From Kitasatospora terrestris (GTDB lineage: Bacteria > Actinomycetota > Actinomycetes > Streptomycetales > Streptomycetaceae), in the NCBI RefSeq assembly GCF_039542905.1, contig NZ_BAABIS010000001.1, positions 5,084,001-5,148,000 on the forward strand: a DNA stretch of 64,000 nucleotides, in the 5' to 3' direction. The translations under genes were made by a program, and so were the position numbers. The notes under the pieces are model-generated. The model was given only the letters and a program-made list of their open reading frames with translations. It did not search any database and was not told where the DNA came from. Within the stretch, counting starts at the first letter, position 1, and every line of letters begins with the position of its first letter. Positions 10,117-18,605 of the stretch are shown piece after piece.

Positions 10117-11066
10117 ATCCGTACGTCGACGACCAGGGGCCGGTGGTCGGAGACCGCGGTGCGGGGGGCCGAGACCGAGCCGACGGCGGTGCGCGGGACG
10201 CCGATGCCGAGGATGTGGTCGAACTGGACCGCCGGCCGGTGCGACGGGTAGGTGGGGGTGCGGGCCAGGTCGTACCAGCCCTGGAGGCGCGGGCGCGGCT
10301 CGCGGGTGCGGCGCCGCCGCAGCCCGGTCCGCGCCTGCCGGGCGTTGCGGACGCGCTCGCGCGAGGTGGTGCGCTCGATCGCGGCGGCGCTCCCGAGCAC
10401 GGTCCGCGGCACCGCGCCGATCAGGTTGAAGTCGCCGAGCACCAGGTACGGCTGGGGCAGGTCGGCGATCCAGCGGCGGATCCCGGCGAGCTGGGCGACG
10501 TTCCAGCCGGGCACGAACGACAGGTGCGCGGCGACCACGGTGAACGGCCCCTCGCTGCCCTCCAGGACGGCGGCGATCGCCGCCCGCGGCTCGTCCGGGA
10601 CGGGCGTCAGGCCGCGCCGGCCCGCGACCTTCAGCGGCAGGCCGAACGGCGCGGGCGCGAACCGGCGGGCCCGCCAGTGCCGCACCGGGAGCCGGGTGAG
10701 CAGCGCGGTGCCGTACGAGGGCTGACCGGTGGCGGTGTCGACCTCGGCGGGACCGTACACCTGGAGGCCGGGGAGGTCGGGGTCGGGGAGCCAGCCGGAG
10801 AGCGGCGCGGGGGTGCCGTGCAGGGCGGCGGCGAACCGCCAGTCCGCGGCGCCCATCGCCTTGGCGGCGACGGCGGCCTGGTCGACGCAGCCGGAGCGCT
10901 CCTGGTACCGGTCGACCTCCTGGAGCGCGAGCACGTCCGCGTCCAGGTCGGCGACCGCCTCGCCGAGCGGGGCGCCGGCGTCGGCGGGGTAGGGGTCCGG
11001 GCTGCCGTCGGCGGCCAGCGGCTGACCGTGCAGCAGGTTGTAGGTCGCGATGCGCAGATGGCTCAC
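10113..11066 (-). CDS. Endonuclease/exonuclease/phosphatase-family protein
   Basis: 317 residues from GTG 11066 (GTG 11075 also in frame). The signatures of the EEP fold are in order: LRIATYNLLHG at the N-terminus (Asn metal site), VLALQEVDR (Glu metal site), VVAAHLSFVPGWN, YLVLGDFNLIG (Asp-Asn pair) and AVSDHRPLVVDV (Asp-His pair) at the C-terminus. All catalytic residues appear intact, so it should be an active metal-dependent phosphodiesterase. The substrate (DNA, phosphoinositide or other) cannot be read from sequence. No signal peptide is visible. It converges on the PP2C gene with overlapping stops and is divergent from the PadR operon. Confidence 0.85.
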   Translation of the reverse strand: MSHLRIATYNLLHGQPLAADGSPDPYPADAGAPLGEAVADLDADVLALQEVDRYQERSGCVDQAAVAAKAMGAADWRFAAALHGTPAPLSGWLPDPDLPGLQVYGPAEVDTATGQPSYGTALLTRLPVRHWRARRFAPAPFGLPLKVAGRRGLTPVPDEPRAAIAAVLEGSEGPFTVVAAHLSFVPGWNVAQLAGIRRWIADLPQPYLVLGDFNLIGAVPRTVLGSAAAIERTTSRERVRNARQARTGLRRRRTREPRPRLQGWYDLARTPTYPSHRPAVQFDHILGIGVPRTAVGSVSAPRTAVSDHRPLVVDVRI

Positions 11067-11136
11067 CGGACTCACGGTACCGGCTGCGCGTGAACGCCCT
11101 GTTGCCCGCCGCCCTCCGTCGTGCGAGGGGGGTGCG

Positions 11137-11177
11137 TTGCCGGACGCCGTGCATACCGGGTATACATACTCGGTATG
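11137..11177 (+). promoter_or_regulatory. PadR operon promoter with overlapping palindromic operator
   Basis: CATACCG (11152-11158) and CGGTATG (11171-11177) form a perfect 7-bp inverted repeat around a centre containing GTATAC. The right arm includes the ATG of the PadR gene. A plausible promoter is TTGCCG (11137-11142), 18 bases, TATACA (11161-11166). That puts the transcript start at about the ATG, so the mRNA is probably leaderless. PadR repressors usually bind such ATAC-rich palindromes at their own promoter, so autorepression is likely. Confidence 0.6.
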
Positions 11178-11780
11178 TCGATCCGTCACGGCCTGCTCGC
11201 CCTGCTCGACCAGGGCCCGCGCTACGGCTACCAACTGCGCACCGAGTTCGAGGCCCGCACCGGCGCCACCTGGCCGCTCAACGTCGGCCAGGTCTACACC
11301 ACGCTGGGGCGCCTGGAGCGCGACGGCCTGGTGGAGCCCGCCGGTGAGGACGCCGAGGGGCACCAGTTCTACGCCGTCACTGAGGAAGGACGCGCGGAAC
11401 TGCGCCGCTGGTTCGACAGCCCGGTGCAGCGGACCAATCCGCCGCGCGACGAGCTGGCGATCAAGCTGGCGATGGCCGTCACCGTGCCCGGGGTGGACGT
11501 CACCGCCGTGGTGCAGGGACAGCGCCGGCACAGCATGCAGGCGCTGCAGGACTACACCCGGCTGAAGGGCCAGGCACTGGTCAACGACACGGGGGCCGGC
11601 GAGGACCTGGCGTGGCTGCTGGTGCTGGAGCAACTGATCTTCCAGGCCGAGGCGGAGATCCGCTGGCTGGACCACTGCGAGACCCGGCTGGCCCGGCACG
11701 CGGAGCGTGCGCGGGCCGAGGTGCCCGCGACCACCGAGGCGCCGGCGAACGCCCCGCGCCGCCGCAGCCGCATCCGATGA
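11175..11780 (+). CDS. PadR-family transcriptional regulator
   Basis: 201 residues from ATG 11175. The N-terminal winged helix is typical of PadR: SIRHGLLALLDQGPRYGYQL, then VYTTLGRLERDGLV and the wing sequence GHQFYAVTEEGRAELRRW. A C-terminal alpha-helical Vir_act_alpha_C-like dimerization region follows (about residues 95-185). It is the first gene of an operon with the ABC transporter, overlapping the next frame by ATGA. By analogy with LmrR-type regulators it probably represses the operon until a ligand, perhaps the transported compound, binds. The operator described at 11152-11177 overlaps its start codon. Confidence 0.9.
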   Translation: MSIRHGLLALLDQGPRYGYQLRTEFEARTGATWPLNVGQVYTTLGRLERDGLVEPAGEDAEGHQFYAVTEEGRAELRRWFDSPVQRTNPPRDELAIKLAMAVTVPGVDVTAVVQGQRRHSMQALQDYTRLKGQALVNDTGAGEDLAWLLVLEQLIFQAEAEIRWLDHCETRLARHAERARAEVPATTEAPANAPRRRSRIR

Positions 11781-11794
11781 ACATGGGGGAAGCC

Positions 11795-12559
11795 ATGAGT
11801 ACAACCGAGTCCCAGGCCCCGGTGCTGCACCTGGAGCAGGTCAGCCGGGTGCACGGCCACGGCGCCGCCGAGGTGCACGCGCTGCGCGCCGTCGACCTGA
11901 AGGTGCACCCGGGCGAACTGGTCGCCGTGATGGGCCCGTCCGGGTCCGGCAAGTCCACCCTGCTCACCCTGGCCGGCGGCCTCGACGCCCCGACCGGCGG
12001 CCGGGTCCTGGTCGAGGGCGCCGACCTCGGCGCGCTCTCCCGCAAGCAGCAGGCGGCGGTGCGCCGCCGCTCGGTCGGGTACGTGTTCCAGGACTACAAC
12101 CTGATACCGGCGCTGACCGCCGCCGAGAACATCGCGCTGCCCCGCGAGCTGGACGGCGTCTCCGCCCGGGCCGCCCGCCGGGAGGCGCTGGCCGCGCTGG
12201 AGGAGCTCGGCATCGCCGAGCTCGCCGACCGCTTCCCGGACGACATGTCCGGCGGCCAGCAGCAGCGCGTCGCGATCGCCCGCGCGCTGATCGGCGACCG
12301 CCGCCTGGTGCTGGCGGACGAGCCGACCGGCGCCCTGGACTCCACCACCGGCGAGACGGTGCTGGCCGTGCTGCGGGCCCGCTGCGACGCCGGCGCGGCC
12401 GCGATGCTGGTCACCCACGAGGCGCGGCACGCCGCCTGGGCGGACCGGGTGGTCTTCCTGCGCGACGGCCGGATGGTCGACGAGACCGCCAACACGGACG
12501 CCGCGGGCCTGCTGGTCGCCGCCGCGACCAACAGCGTGAAGGGCGGCGACGAGGCGTGA
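11795..12559 (+). CDS. ABC transporter ATP-binding protein (MacB/LolD type)
   Basis: 254 residues. Walker A is GPSGSGKST, the Q-loop lies in YVFQDYNLIP, the signature motif is MSGGQQQRVAIARAL, Walker B is LVLADEPTGALD and the H-loop is MLVTHEARHA. The LADEPTGALD form and the partner type place it with the MacB/LolD/FtsE-like ATPases that work with FtsX-like permeases. Three in-frame ATGs exist (11777, 11783, 11795); 11795 has GGGGGA just upstream, while 11777 would overlap the PadR stop as ATGA. It powers the permease encoded next, with which it overlaps by GTGA. Confidence 0.9.
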   Translation: MSTTESQAPVLHLEQVSRVHGHGAAEVHALRAVDLKVHPGELVAVMGPSGSGKSTLLTLAGGLDAPTGGRVLVEGADLGALSRKQQAAVRRRSVGYVFQDYNLIPALTAAENIALPRELDGVSARAARREALAALEELGIAELADRFPDDMSGGQQQRVAIARALIGDRRLVLADEPTGALDSTTGETVLAVLRARCDAGAAAMLVTHEARHAAWADRVVFLRDGRMVDETANTDAAGLLVAAATNSVKGGDEA

Positions 12560-15402
12560 GGATCACCGCCTGGCGGGCCGCCCTGCGGATCGCCCGCCGT
12601 GACGCGATGCGGGCCAAGGGCCGCTCCGCCCTGGTCCTGGCCATGATCGCGCTGCCGGTGCTCGGCGTGGCCGGCGTGGACGTGGTCGCCCGCAGCGCCC
12701 AGCTGGAGCCCGCGGAGCAGGCCGTCCGGATGATGGGCGGCGCCGACGCCCTGGTCTCGCTCGACGGGCGCGGCTCGACGGTGCTGCAGGCCCCCAACCA
12801 CCGCGCGGAGAGCCAGACGGTCGGCCCGACCGAGGGCCAGGCCCCGACCCCCGAGCAGAAGCGCAGCTCCGGGACCGAGCCCGACGTGCTGCTCCCGCAG
12901 CTGCTGCCGCCCGGCACCACCCTGGTCCCGGTGCCGTTCGGACCCCGGGCCTCCGCCACCACCAAGGAGGGCCGGCTCTCCGTCGGCACCACCGAGGCCG
13001 ACCTGACCGACCCGGTCTGGCGCGGTCTGCTGGACGTGGTCGAGGGCGCGGCCCCGAGCGGGGACCGGCAGGTCGCCGCCACCCGGGCCTTCCTCGACCA
13101 GTCCGGTCTGCGGATCGGTGACTCCACCGCCCTGCGCGGGCTGGAGGCCACCCCGTACACCATCACCGGCGTGGTCGAGTACCCCGAGGACCTGGGCTCC
13201 GTCGAACTCGTGGCCCGCCCGGGCGGGTTGATCGCCGCGCTGGACAAGGCCCGCGGCTCCGAGCAGGGCGACCGGGGGAACCCCGGCCGCGGTGGCGACT
13301 GGCTGGTGAAGCTGCCCGCCGGGCAGACCCTGGGCTGGCCGCAGGTGCTGGAGCTCAACAAGTACGGCTTCGGCGCCACCAGCCGCACCGTGCTGCTGGA
13401 CCCGCCGGCCCGCTCCGAGGTGCCGCTGTACGCGTACAAGGCCCAGCACGGCTACGACGACAGCCGGATCGACGCCGCCGCGCTCGCCGTGGTCGCCACC
13501 GTGGTCGGCATGGCCCTGCTGGAGATCGTGCTGCTGGCCGGCCCGGCCTTCGCGGTCGGCGCCCGCCGCTCGCGCCGCCAGCTCGGACTGATCGCGGCCG
13601 GCGGCGGCGACCGCTCGCACGTACGGGCCGTGGTGCTCGGCGGCGGCGTGGTGCTCGGCCTGGCCGGCGCCGTGGTCGGCGTGGTGCTCGCCGTGGCGCT
13701 GGTCGCGGTCGGCCGCCCCTGGCTGGAGGAGTGGGGCGGCCAGCGCTTCGGCCACTTCGACCTGCACCCGCTGGACCTGCTCGGCATCGCCGCGGTCGGC
13801 CTGGTCACCGGCCTGCTGGCGGCCGTGGTGCCGGCCGTCCAGGCCGCCCGGCAGAACGTGGTGGAGGCGCTCACCGGCCGCGGCTCGCTCAAGCCCGCCA
13901 ACCGCTGGATCGCGATGCTCGGCCTCGTGATGGTCGCCGGCGGCGCCGCGCTCGCGCTGCTCGGCAGCGCCCTCGGCGCGGGCCGCGGCCTGCCGGTGCT
14001 CGGCGGCTCGGTGATCGCCGAGCTCGGCATGGTGCTGTGCACCCCGGTCCTGGTCGGCCTGTTCGGCCGGCTCGGCCGACTGCTCCCGCTCAGCCCCCGG
14101 CTGGCGCTGCGCGACGCGGTCCGCCACCGCGGCCGGACCGCCCCCGCGGTGGCCGCCGTGATGGCCGCCGTGGCCGGCTCGGTCGCCGTCGGCATCTACA
14201 CCACCAGCTCCGACGAGCAGAACCGCCGCGAGTACGTGGCCACCGTCCCGTCCGGCGCCGTGGTCCTGCGGGCCGGCTGGAACCCCGATTCCACCGACCG
14301 GTTGCCGCAGCTGAGGGCCGCCGTCGAGCAGTCGGTCTCCGACCTCGGCCCGCGCGGCGACACCTGGGACGTCAGCTACGGCGGCGACTGCCGCAAGGCA
14401 CCCGGCAGCTGCGGCGACGTGCGGCCGAAGCTGCCCGCGGAGCTGCGCTGCCCCGCCGACGAGCTGCAGGAGGCCGGCGAGGTCGGCGTCGGCCGGCCGA
14501 CGGACGACCCGCGCTGCCGCCTCCACGGCGGCCGGGAGGACCGGTACGGCATGTCGCTCGGCGACGCGACCGTGCTGCACAACCTCTTCGCGGTCCACGA
14601 CCCCGCCGCCGAGCAGGCCCTCGCCCAGGGCAAGGCGGTGGTCTTCGACCAGCGGTACGTCAAGAACGGCAAGCTGATCCTGGCCCTCACCGAGCCGGTG
14701 CGCGCCGAGGAGGAGGCCAAGGCGGCAGCCGAGGGACGCCGGGTCCGTCCGGCCACCCACGAGATCACCGTGGACGCGGTGTACGCCGCGCCCACGACGC
14801 CCGGTGAACTCGCCCTGCTCACCCCGCAGGCGGCCCGCGCCGCCGGGCTCGGCGCGACCGAGTCCGGGTCGGTCTGGCTCCCCGCGGCGGCGCCGGCCGG
14901 GGTCGCCCAGCAGCGGGCCGACGCGGCCCTCTCCAAGGTCGACGAGGACGCCTTCCTCCAGGTCGAGCGCGGCTACGAGGGCGGACGCGACCTGTACGCG
15001 CTCGGCCTGACCGGCTTCGCCGCGCTGGTCGCGCTCGGCGCGGCCGGCATCGCCACCGGCCTGGCCTCCGCCGACTCGCAGAACGACCTGGCCACCCTGG
15101 CCGCGGTCGGGGCGACCGGCGGGATCCGGCGACGGCTGTCCGGCTTCCAGTGCGGGGTGATCGCCGCCATGGGCGCGGTGCTCGGCACCCTGTGCGGCGT
15201 CGTCCCGGCGGTCGCGCTGCGCCGGCTGGAGGCCGCCTCGCAGAGCGCGGTCACGGAGGCCGGCGGCATTCCCCGGGAGACCGTGATCGCCTTCCCGTGG
15301 CTGAACCTGGGCCTCACGCTGATCGTGCTGCCCGCGCTCGCCTGCGGCCTCGCGATGCTGGTCACCCGTTCCCGGCTGGTGCTGGCCCGCCGCGCGGGCT
15401 GA
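12556..15402 (+). CDS. FtsX-like ABC transporter permease
   Basis: 948 residues from GTG 12556, overlapping the ATPase stop. One transmembrane helix lies near residues 20-45 and a large extracytoplasmic domain covers about 50-300. A first FtsX-type helix cluster (about 305-420, with the AARQNVVEALTGRG cytoplasmic turn) and further helices (about 445-550) follow. A second extracytoplasmic domain covers about 560-810, and a second FtsX cluster ends the protein. The second external domain contains several cysteines (DCRKAPGSCGDV, LRCPADE, DPRCRLHGG), possibly disulfide-bonded. This double-FtsX layout is typical of actinobacterial exporters of peptides or drugs that respond to cell-envelope stress. 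The substrate is unknown. Confidence 0.88.
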   Translation: MRITAWRAALRIARRDAMRAKGRSALVLAMIALPVLGVAGVDVVARSAQLEPAEQAVRMMGGADALVSLDGRGSTVLQAPNHRAESQTVGPTEGQAPTPEQKRSSGTEPDVLLPQLLPPGTTLVPVPFGPRASATTKEGRLSVGTTEADLTDPVWRGLLDVVEGAAPSGDRQVAATRAFLDQSGLRIGDSTALRGLEATPYTITGVVEYPEDLGSVELVARPGGLIAALDKARGSEQGDRGNPGRGGDWLVKLPAGQTLGWPQVLELNKYGFGATSRTVLLDPPARSEVPLYAYKAQHGYDDSRIDAAALAVVATVVGMALLEIVLLAGPAFAVGARRSRRQLGLIAAGGGDRSHVRAVVLGGGVVLGLAGAVVGVVLAVALVAVGRPWLEEWGGQRFGHFDLHPLDLLGIAAVGLVTGLLAAVVPAVQAARQNVVEALTGRGSLKPANRWIAMLGLVMVAGGAALALLGSALGAGRGLPVLGGSVIAELGMVLCTPVLVGLFGRLGRLLPLSPRLALRDAVRHRGRTAPAVAAVMAAVAGSVAVGIYTTSSDEQNRREYVATVPSGAVVLRAGWNPDSTDRLPQLRAAVEQSVSDLGPRGDTWDVSYGGDCRKAPGSCGDVRPKLPAELRCPADELQEAGEVGVGRPTDDPRCRLHGGREDRYGMSLGDATVLHNLFAVHDPAAEQALAQGKAVVFDQRYVKNGKLILALTEPVRAEEEAKAAAEGRRVRPATHEITVDAVYAAPTTPGELALLTPQAARAAGLGATESGSVWLPAAAPAGVAQQRADAALSKVDEDAFLQVERGYEGGRDLYALGLTGFAALVALGAAGIATGLASADSQNDLATLAAVGATGGIRRRLSGFQCGVIAAMGAVLGTLCGVVPAVALRRLEAASQSAVTEAGGIPRETVIAFPWLNLGLTLIVLPALACGLAMLVTRSRLVLARRAG

Positions 15403-15429
15403 CGGGCACGGCCGACGTGATGCGGCCCG

Positions 15430-15457
15430 CCCCCGGGTGACGGTCGTCACCCGGGGG
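15430..15457. terminator. 12-bp GC hairpin after the ABC operon
   Basis: CCCCCGGGTGAC (15430-15441) and GTCACCCGGGGG (15446-15457) are perfectly complementary with a 4-base loop (GGTC). There is no T-run, so it may be a GC-type terminator or a mRNA-end stabilizer for the permease transcript. It could also be an operator for the dipeptidase gene that starts 46 bases later. Confidence 0.5.
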
Positions 15458-15503
15458 AAACCCGGGCCGCATCCACCCGCCCGGGCGAACTAAAGTCGTC
15501 CGT

Positions 15504-16901
15504 ATGACGAAAACCCCGGACAGCGTCGTCCGCTCCTACATCGACCAGCACGAGGCCGGCTTCCTCCAGGACCTCGCGGACTGGCTGCGCATTCCCTCGG
15601 TCTCCGCCGATCCCGGCCGGGCCGACGAGGTCCGCCGCTCCGCCGAGTGGCTGGCCGCGAAGCTGCGCGGGACCGGGTTCCCGGTCGCCGAGGTGTGGGA
15701 GACCGACGGTCTGCCGGCGGTGTTCGCCGAGTGGCCCTCCGGCGACGCCGGGGCGCCCACCGTGCTGGTCTACGGCCACCACGACGTGCAGCCCGCCGCC
15801 AAGGAGGACGGCTGGGACACCGAGCCGTTCGAGCCCACCGTGGTCGGCCGCCGGATGTACGCCCGCGGCGCGGCCGACGACAAGGGCCAGGTCTTCTTCC
15901 ACACCCTCGGGGTGCGGGCCCACCTCGCCGCCACCGGCCGGACCGCCCCCGCGGTCAACCTCAAGCTGCTGATCGAGGGCGAGGAGGAGTCCGGCTCGCC
16001 GAACTTCGGCGCGCTGATCCGCCGCGAGGCCGAGCGGCTGGCCGCCGACGTGGTGATCATCTCCGACACCGGGATGTGGTCCGAGACCACCCCGACCGTC
16101 TGCACCGGCATGCGCGGCCTGGCCGACGCCCAGATCGACCTCTTCGGCCCGGACAGCGACATCCACTCCGGCTCCTTCGGCGGGGCGGTGCCGAACCCGG
16201 CCGACGTCGCGGCCTCGCTGGTCGCCGCGCTGCACGACGCCGACCGCCGGGTGGCCGTCCCCGGCTTCTACGACGGCGTGGTCGAGCTGACCGCCGAGGA
16301 GCGGGCGCTCTTCGCCGAGCTGCCCTTCGACGAGGCCCAGTGGCTGAAGGTCGCCAAGTCGTACGGCACCCTCGGCGAGGCCGGCTACTCCACCCTGGAG
16401 CGGGTCTGGGCCCGGCCCACCGCCGAGGTCAACGGCATCTGGGGCGGCTACACCGGCCCGGGCCAGAAGACCATCGTCCCGGCCGAGGCGCACGTCAAGC
16501 TCTCCTTCCGGCTGGTGGCCGGCCAGGAGGTGGAGAAGGTCCGCGAGGCCGTCCGCTCCTGGGTCGCCGAGCAGGTGCCCGAGGGCATCCGGTACGAGCT
16601 GGTCTTCCCGGGCGCCACCCGCCCGTGCCTGACCCCGCTGGACCACCCGGCGCTGCAGTCCACCGCCCGGGCGATGGGCCGGGCCTTCGAGCAGAAGATC
16701 CTCTTCACCCGCGAGGGCGGCTCCGGCCCCGCCGCGGACCTGCAGGACGTGCTCGGCGCCCCGGTGCTGTTCCTCGGCATCTCGGTGCCCTCCGACGGCT
16801 GGCACTCGATCAACGAGAAGGTCGAGCTGGACCTGCTGCGCAAGGGCGTGGAGGCCTCCGCGTACCTCTGGGCCGACCTGGCCGAGACCTTCCGGCCGTG
16901 A
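15504..16901 (+). CDS. M20-family dipeptidase
   Basis: 465 residues. The M20 metallopeptidase motifs are present in order: VLVYGHHDVQP (His metal ligand and catalytic-side Asp), GAADDKGQ (bridging Asp), LLIEGEEESGSP (catalytic Glu plus metal Glu), ISDTGMW (Asp) and, near the C-terminus, GWHSINEKV (His). A lid/dimerization domain lies at about 190-380 with DIHSGSFGG. It is a cytosolic di-zinc dipeptidase of the CNDP/DapE-related group; exact peptides are unknown. The ATG at 15504 is 12-15 bases after an actinobacterial -10-like TAAAGT (15491-15496), so the transcript may be very short-leadered. It overlaps or abuts nudC. Confidence 0.9.
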   Translation: MTKTPDSVVRSYIDQHEAGFLQDLADWLRIPSVSADPGRADEVRRSAEWLAAKLRGTGFPVAEVWETDGLPAVFAEWPSGDAGAPTVLVYGHHDVQPAAKEDGWDTEPFEPTVVGRRMYARGAADDKGQVFFHTLGVRAHLAATGRTAPAVNLKLLIEGEEESGSPNFGALIRREAERLAADVVIISDTGMWSETTPTVCTGMRGLADAQIDLFGPDSDIHSGSFGGAVPNPADVAASLVAALHDADRRVAVPGFYDGVVELTAEERALFAELPFDEAQWLKVAKSYGTLGEAGYSTLERVWARPTAEVNGIWGGYTGPGQKTIVPAEAHVKLSFRLVAGQEVEKVREAVRSWVAEQVPEGIRYELVFPGATRPCLTPLDHPALQSTARAMGRAFEQKILFTREGGSGPAADLQDVLGAPVLFLGISVPSDGWHSINEKVELDLLRKGVEASAYLWADLAETFRP

Positions 16902-16981
16902 CCACCGTGAGCACCACCGCGAGCGGCGCCACGAGCACCACCACGAGCACCACCGCCGAGAGTTCGACGACGCGAACGGGG

Positions 16982-17923
16982 ATGGACGAGTTGAGCAGTC
17001 TGCCGGAGACCCAGCCGCTGGCCCTGGCCCGCGCCGGGGTGGACCGCGCCGCGCACCACCGCTTCGACGAGCCGTGGCTCGCCGCGGCCTGGAGCCACCC
17101 GACCACCAAGGTGCTGCCGATCGCCGGCGGCGAGGCGTTCGTGGTCGACACCGAGGCCGGCAGCGAACTGGTGCTGCTGCCCTCCTTCGAGGCGCCGGAG
17201 GCCGGGGACCGCTTCTTCCTCGGCACCGACGAGGACGGGGTCAACTACTTCGCGCTGGCCGGCGAGAGCCTGCCGGGCCGGCTGGACGGCGACGCCCGTC
17301 CGGCCGGACTGCGCGAGGTCGGCGGCTCGCTCTCCGACCGCGACGCCGGGCTGCTGGTGCACGCGGTGGCGCTGGAGCACTGGCACCGGCTGCACAGCTT
17401 CTGCTCCCGCTGCGGCCACCCGACCGAGAAGGCCGGGGCCGGCCACGTCCGCCGCTGCACCTCCTGCGCGGCCGAGCACTACCCGCGGACCGACCCGGCG
17501 GTGATCATGCTGATCACCGACGGCGAGGACCGCTGCCTGCTGGGCCGTCAGGCGCTCTGGCCGGAGGGCCGCTGGTCGACCCTGGCGGGCTTCGTCGAGC
17601 CCGGCGAGTCGATCGAGCAGGCGGTGGTCCGCGAGGTGCTGGAGGAGGCCGGGGTCCGGGTCGGCGAGGTGCAGTACGTGGCCAGCCAGCCCTGGCCGTT
17701 CCCGTCCAGCCTGATGCTGGGCTTCCTCGGCAAGGCCGACCCGGCGGGCACCGCGATCACCGTGGACGGCGAGGAGCTGTCCGAGGCGCGCTGGTTCTCC
17801 CGCGCGGAGCTCAAGGCGGGCATGGAGGCGGGCGAGATCCTGCCGCCGTCCGGCATTTCGATCGCCCGGCACCTGGTCGAACTCTGGTACGGCGGTCCGC
17901 TGCCCGCGGCGGCCCGCTGGTAA
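16982..17923 (+). CDS. nudC: NAD(+) diphosphatase NudC (Nudix)
   Basis: 313 residues. It has an N-terminal NUDIX-like domain, a zinc ribbon with four cysteines (CSRCG and CTSCA), then the Nudix domain with the box GFVEPGESIEQAVVREVLEE, followed by the SQPWPFPSSLMLGF motif (SQPWPFPxS) that defines NudC. It hydrolyses NAD(H) to NMN(H) and AMP and can decap NAD-capped RNA. The frame extends upstream to GTG 16898, which overlaps the dipeptidase stop, but that adds 28 residues made almost only of Thr, Ser and Ala. ATG 16982 matches the usual distance from start to the conserved RAAHHR. A strong terminator follows. Confidence 0.9.
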   Translation: MDELSSLPETQPLALARAGVDRAAHHRFDEPWLAAAWSHPTTKVLPIAGGEAFVVDTEAGSELVLLPSFEAPEAGDRFFLGTDEDGVNYFALAGESLPGRLDGDARPAGLREVGGSLSDRDAGLLVHAVALEHWHRLHSFCSRCGHPTEKAGAGHVRRCTSCAAEHYPRTDPAVIMLITDGEDRCLLGRQALWPEGRWSTLAGFVEPGESIEQAVVREVLEEAGVRVGEVQYVASQPWPFPSSLMLGFLGKADPAGTAITVDGEELSEARWFSRAELKAGMEAGEILPPSGISIARHLVELWYGGPLPAAARW

Positions 17924-17935
17924 TGGCCCGGAACG

Positions 17936-17975
17936 ATAAAGGGGGCGCGCGATTTATGTCGCGCGCCCCCTTTAT
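17936..17975. terminator. Strong bidirectional intrinsic terminator
   Basis: A 17-bp perfect stem (17936-17952 with 17959-17975) carries a 6-base loop (TTTATG). The stem core is GGGGGCGCGCGA and is flanked by A-rich and T-rich ends on both sides. It therefore works for nudC on the plus strand and for the ATP-binding regulator gene converging from the minus strand. Confidence 0.85.
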
Positions 17976-18479
17976 TCATTTCACTTCGATCGGCGGCGGC
18001 TCGACCGCCAGCCAGCAGCTGACCGTCTTCCCGGTCAGCCGGGTGGTGACCGCCCAGCGGGTGCACAGCGCGGAGACGATCGCCAGCCCGCGGCCGTTGG
18101 AGTCCTCCTCGCCGGCCGCGCGCATCTGCGGCATGCCGTGGCCGTAGTCGGCGACCGAGATCTGCAGCGCCGACTCCTGCAGCGTCAGGCTGATCGACAC
18201 CGCCCCCCGGCCGTACCGCACGGCATTGGTGACCAGCTCGGACACCACCAGTTCGACGCTGTCCGCCAGGTGCTTGACGCCCCAGGCGGACAGCGCGGTA
18301 CTCGCCAGCCGGCGGGCCCGGGCGACGTTCCGCGGCAGCGGCGGGAAGGTGGCCCCCGCCGTCCAGGCGCCGCGCTCGGCGGCGGGGAGGACCCGGCCGG
18401 GGCGCGCCTCGGCGCCGGACGAGTCGGTCGTGTCGGCGTGACGTGCGCTCCGCCGTTGCGGGGTACTGCTCACGGGCAT
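17976..18479 (-). CDS. RsbW-like ATP-binding regulatory protein
   Basis: 167 residues from ATG 18479 with a G-rich ribosome-binding stretch upstream. Residues 1-45 are polar and low in complexity. The rest is a HATPase_c fold: the N-box VVSELVTNAVRYG, the G1-like VADYGHGMP and the G2-like SNGRGLAIVSAL, ending with TVSCWLAVEP. Streptomyces genomes hold dozens of these stand-alone GHKL ATPases of the anti-sigma (RsbW) family, and most have unknown partners. Convergent with nudC across a terminator and divergent from the GntR gene. Confidence 0.85.
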   Translation of the reverse strand: MPVSSTPQRRSARHADTTDSSGAEARPGRVLPAAERGAWTAGATFPPLPRNVARARRLASTALSAWGVKHLADSVELVVSELVTNAVRYGRGAVSISLTLQESALQISVADYGHGMPQMRAAGEEDSNGRGLAIVSALCTRWAVTTRLTGKTVSCWLAVEPPPIEVK

Positions 18480-18550
18480 GGATCCGCCCCCGGGGTGTGC
18501 GTGGTCAGTAATACATTCGAATGCGATCGAAAGGATCCGGGCCAGGGTAC

Positions 18551-18575
18551 GGAATCCCCAATCCCGGCCAATGTT
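18551..18575 (+). promoter_or_regulatory. Possible ECF-sigma-type promoter of the GntR gene
   Basis: GGAAT (18551-18555) and GTT (18573-18575) are separated by 17 bases. Sigma-R-like promoters use GGAAT-N18/19-GTT, so the spacer is one base short. It lies 30 bases before the ATG of the GntR gene, the right place for a promoter. Weak evidence. Confidence 0.3.
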
Positions 18576-18605
18576 GACGGGTTTCGCTGAAAAGGCGCAA
18601 GCAGA

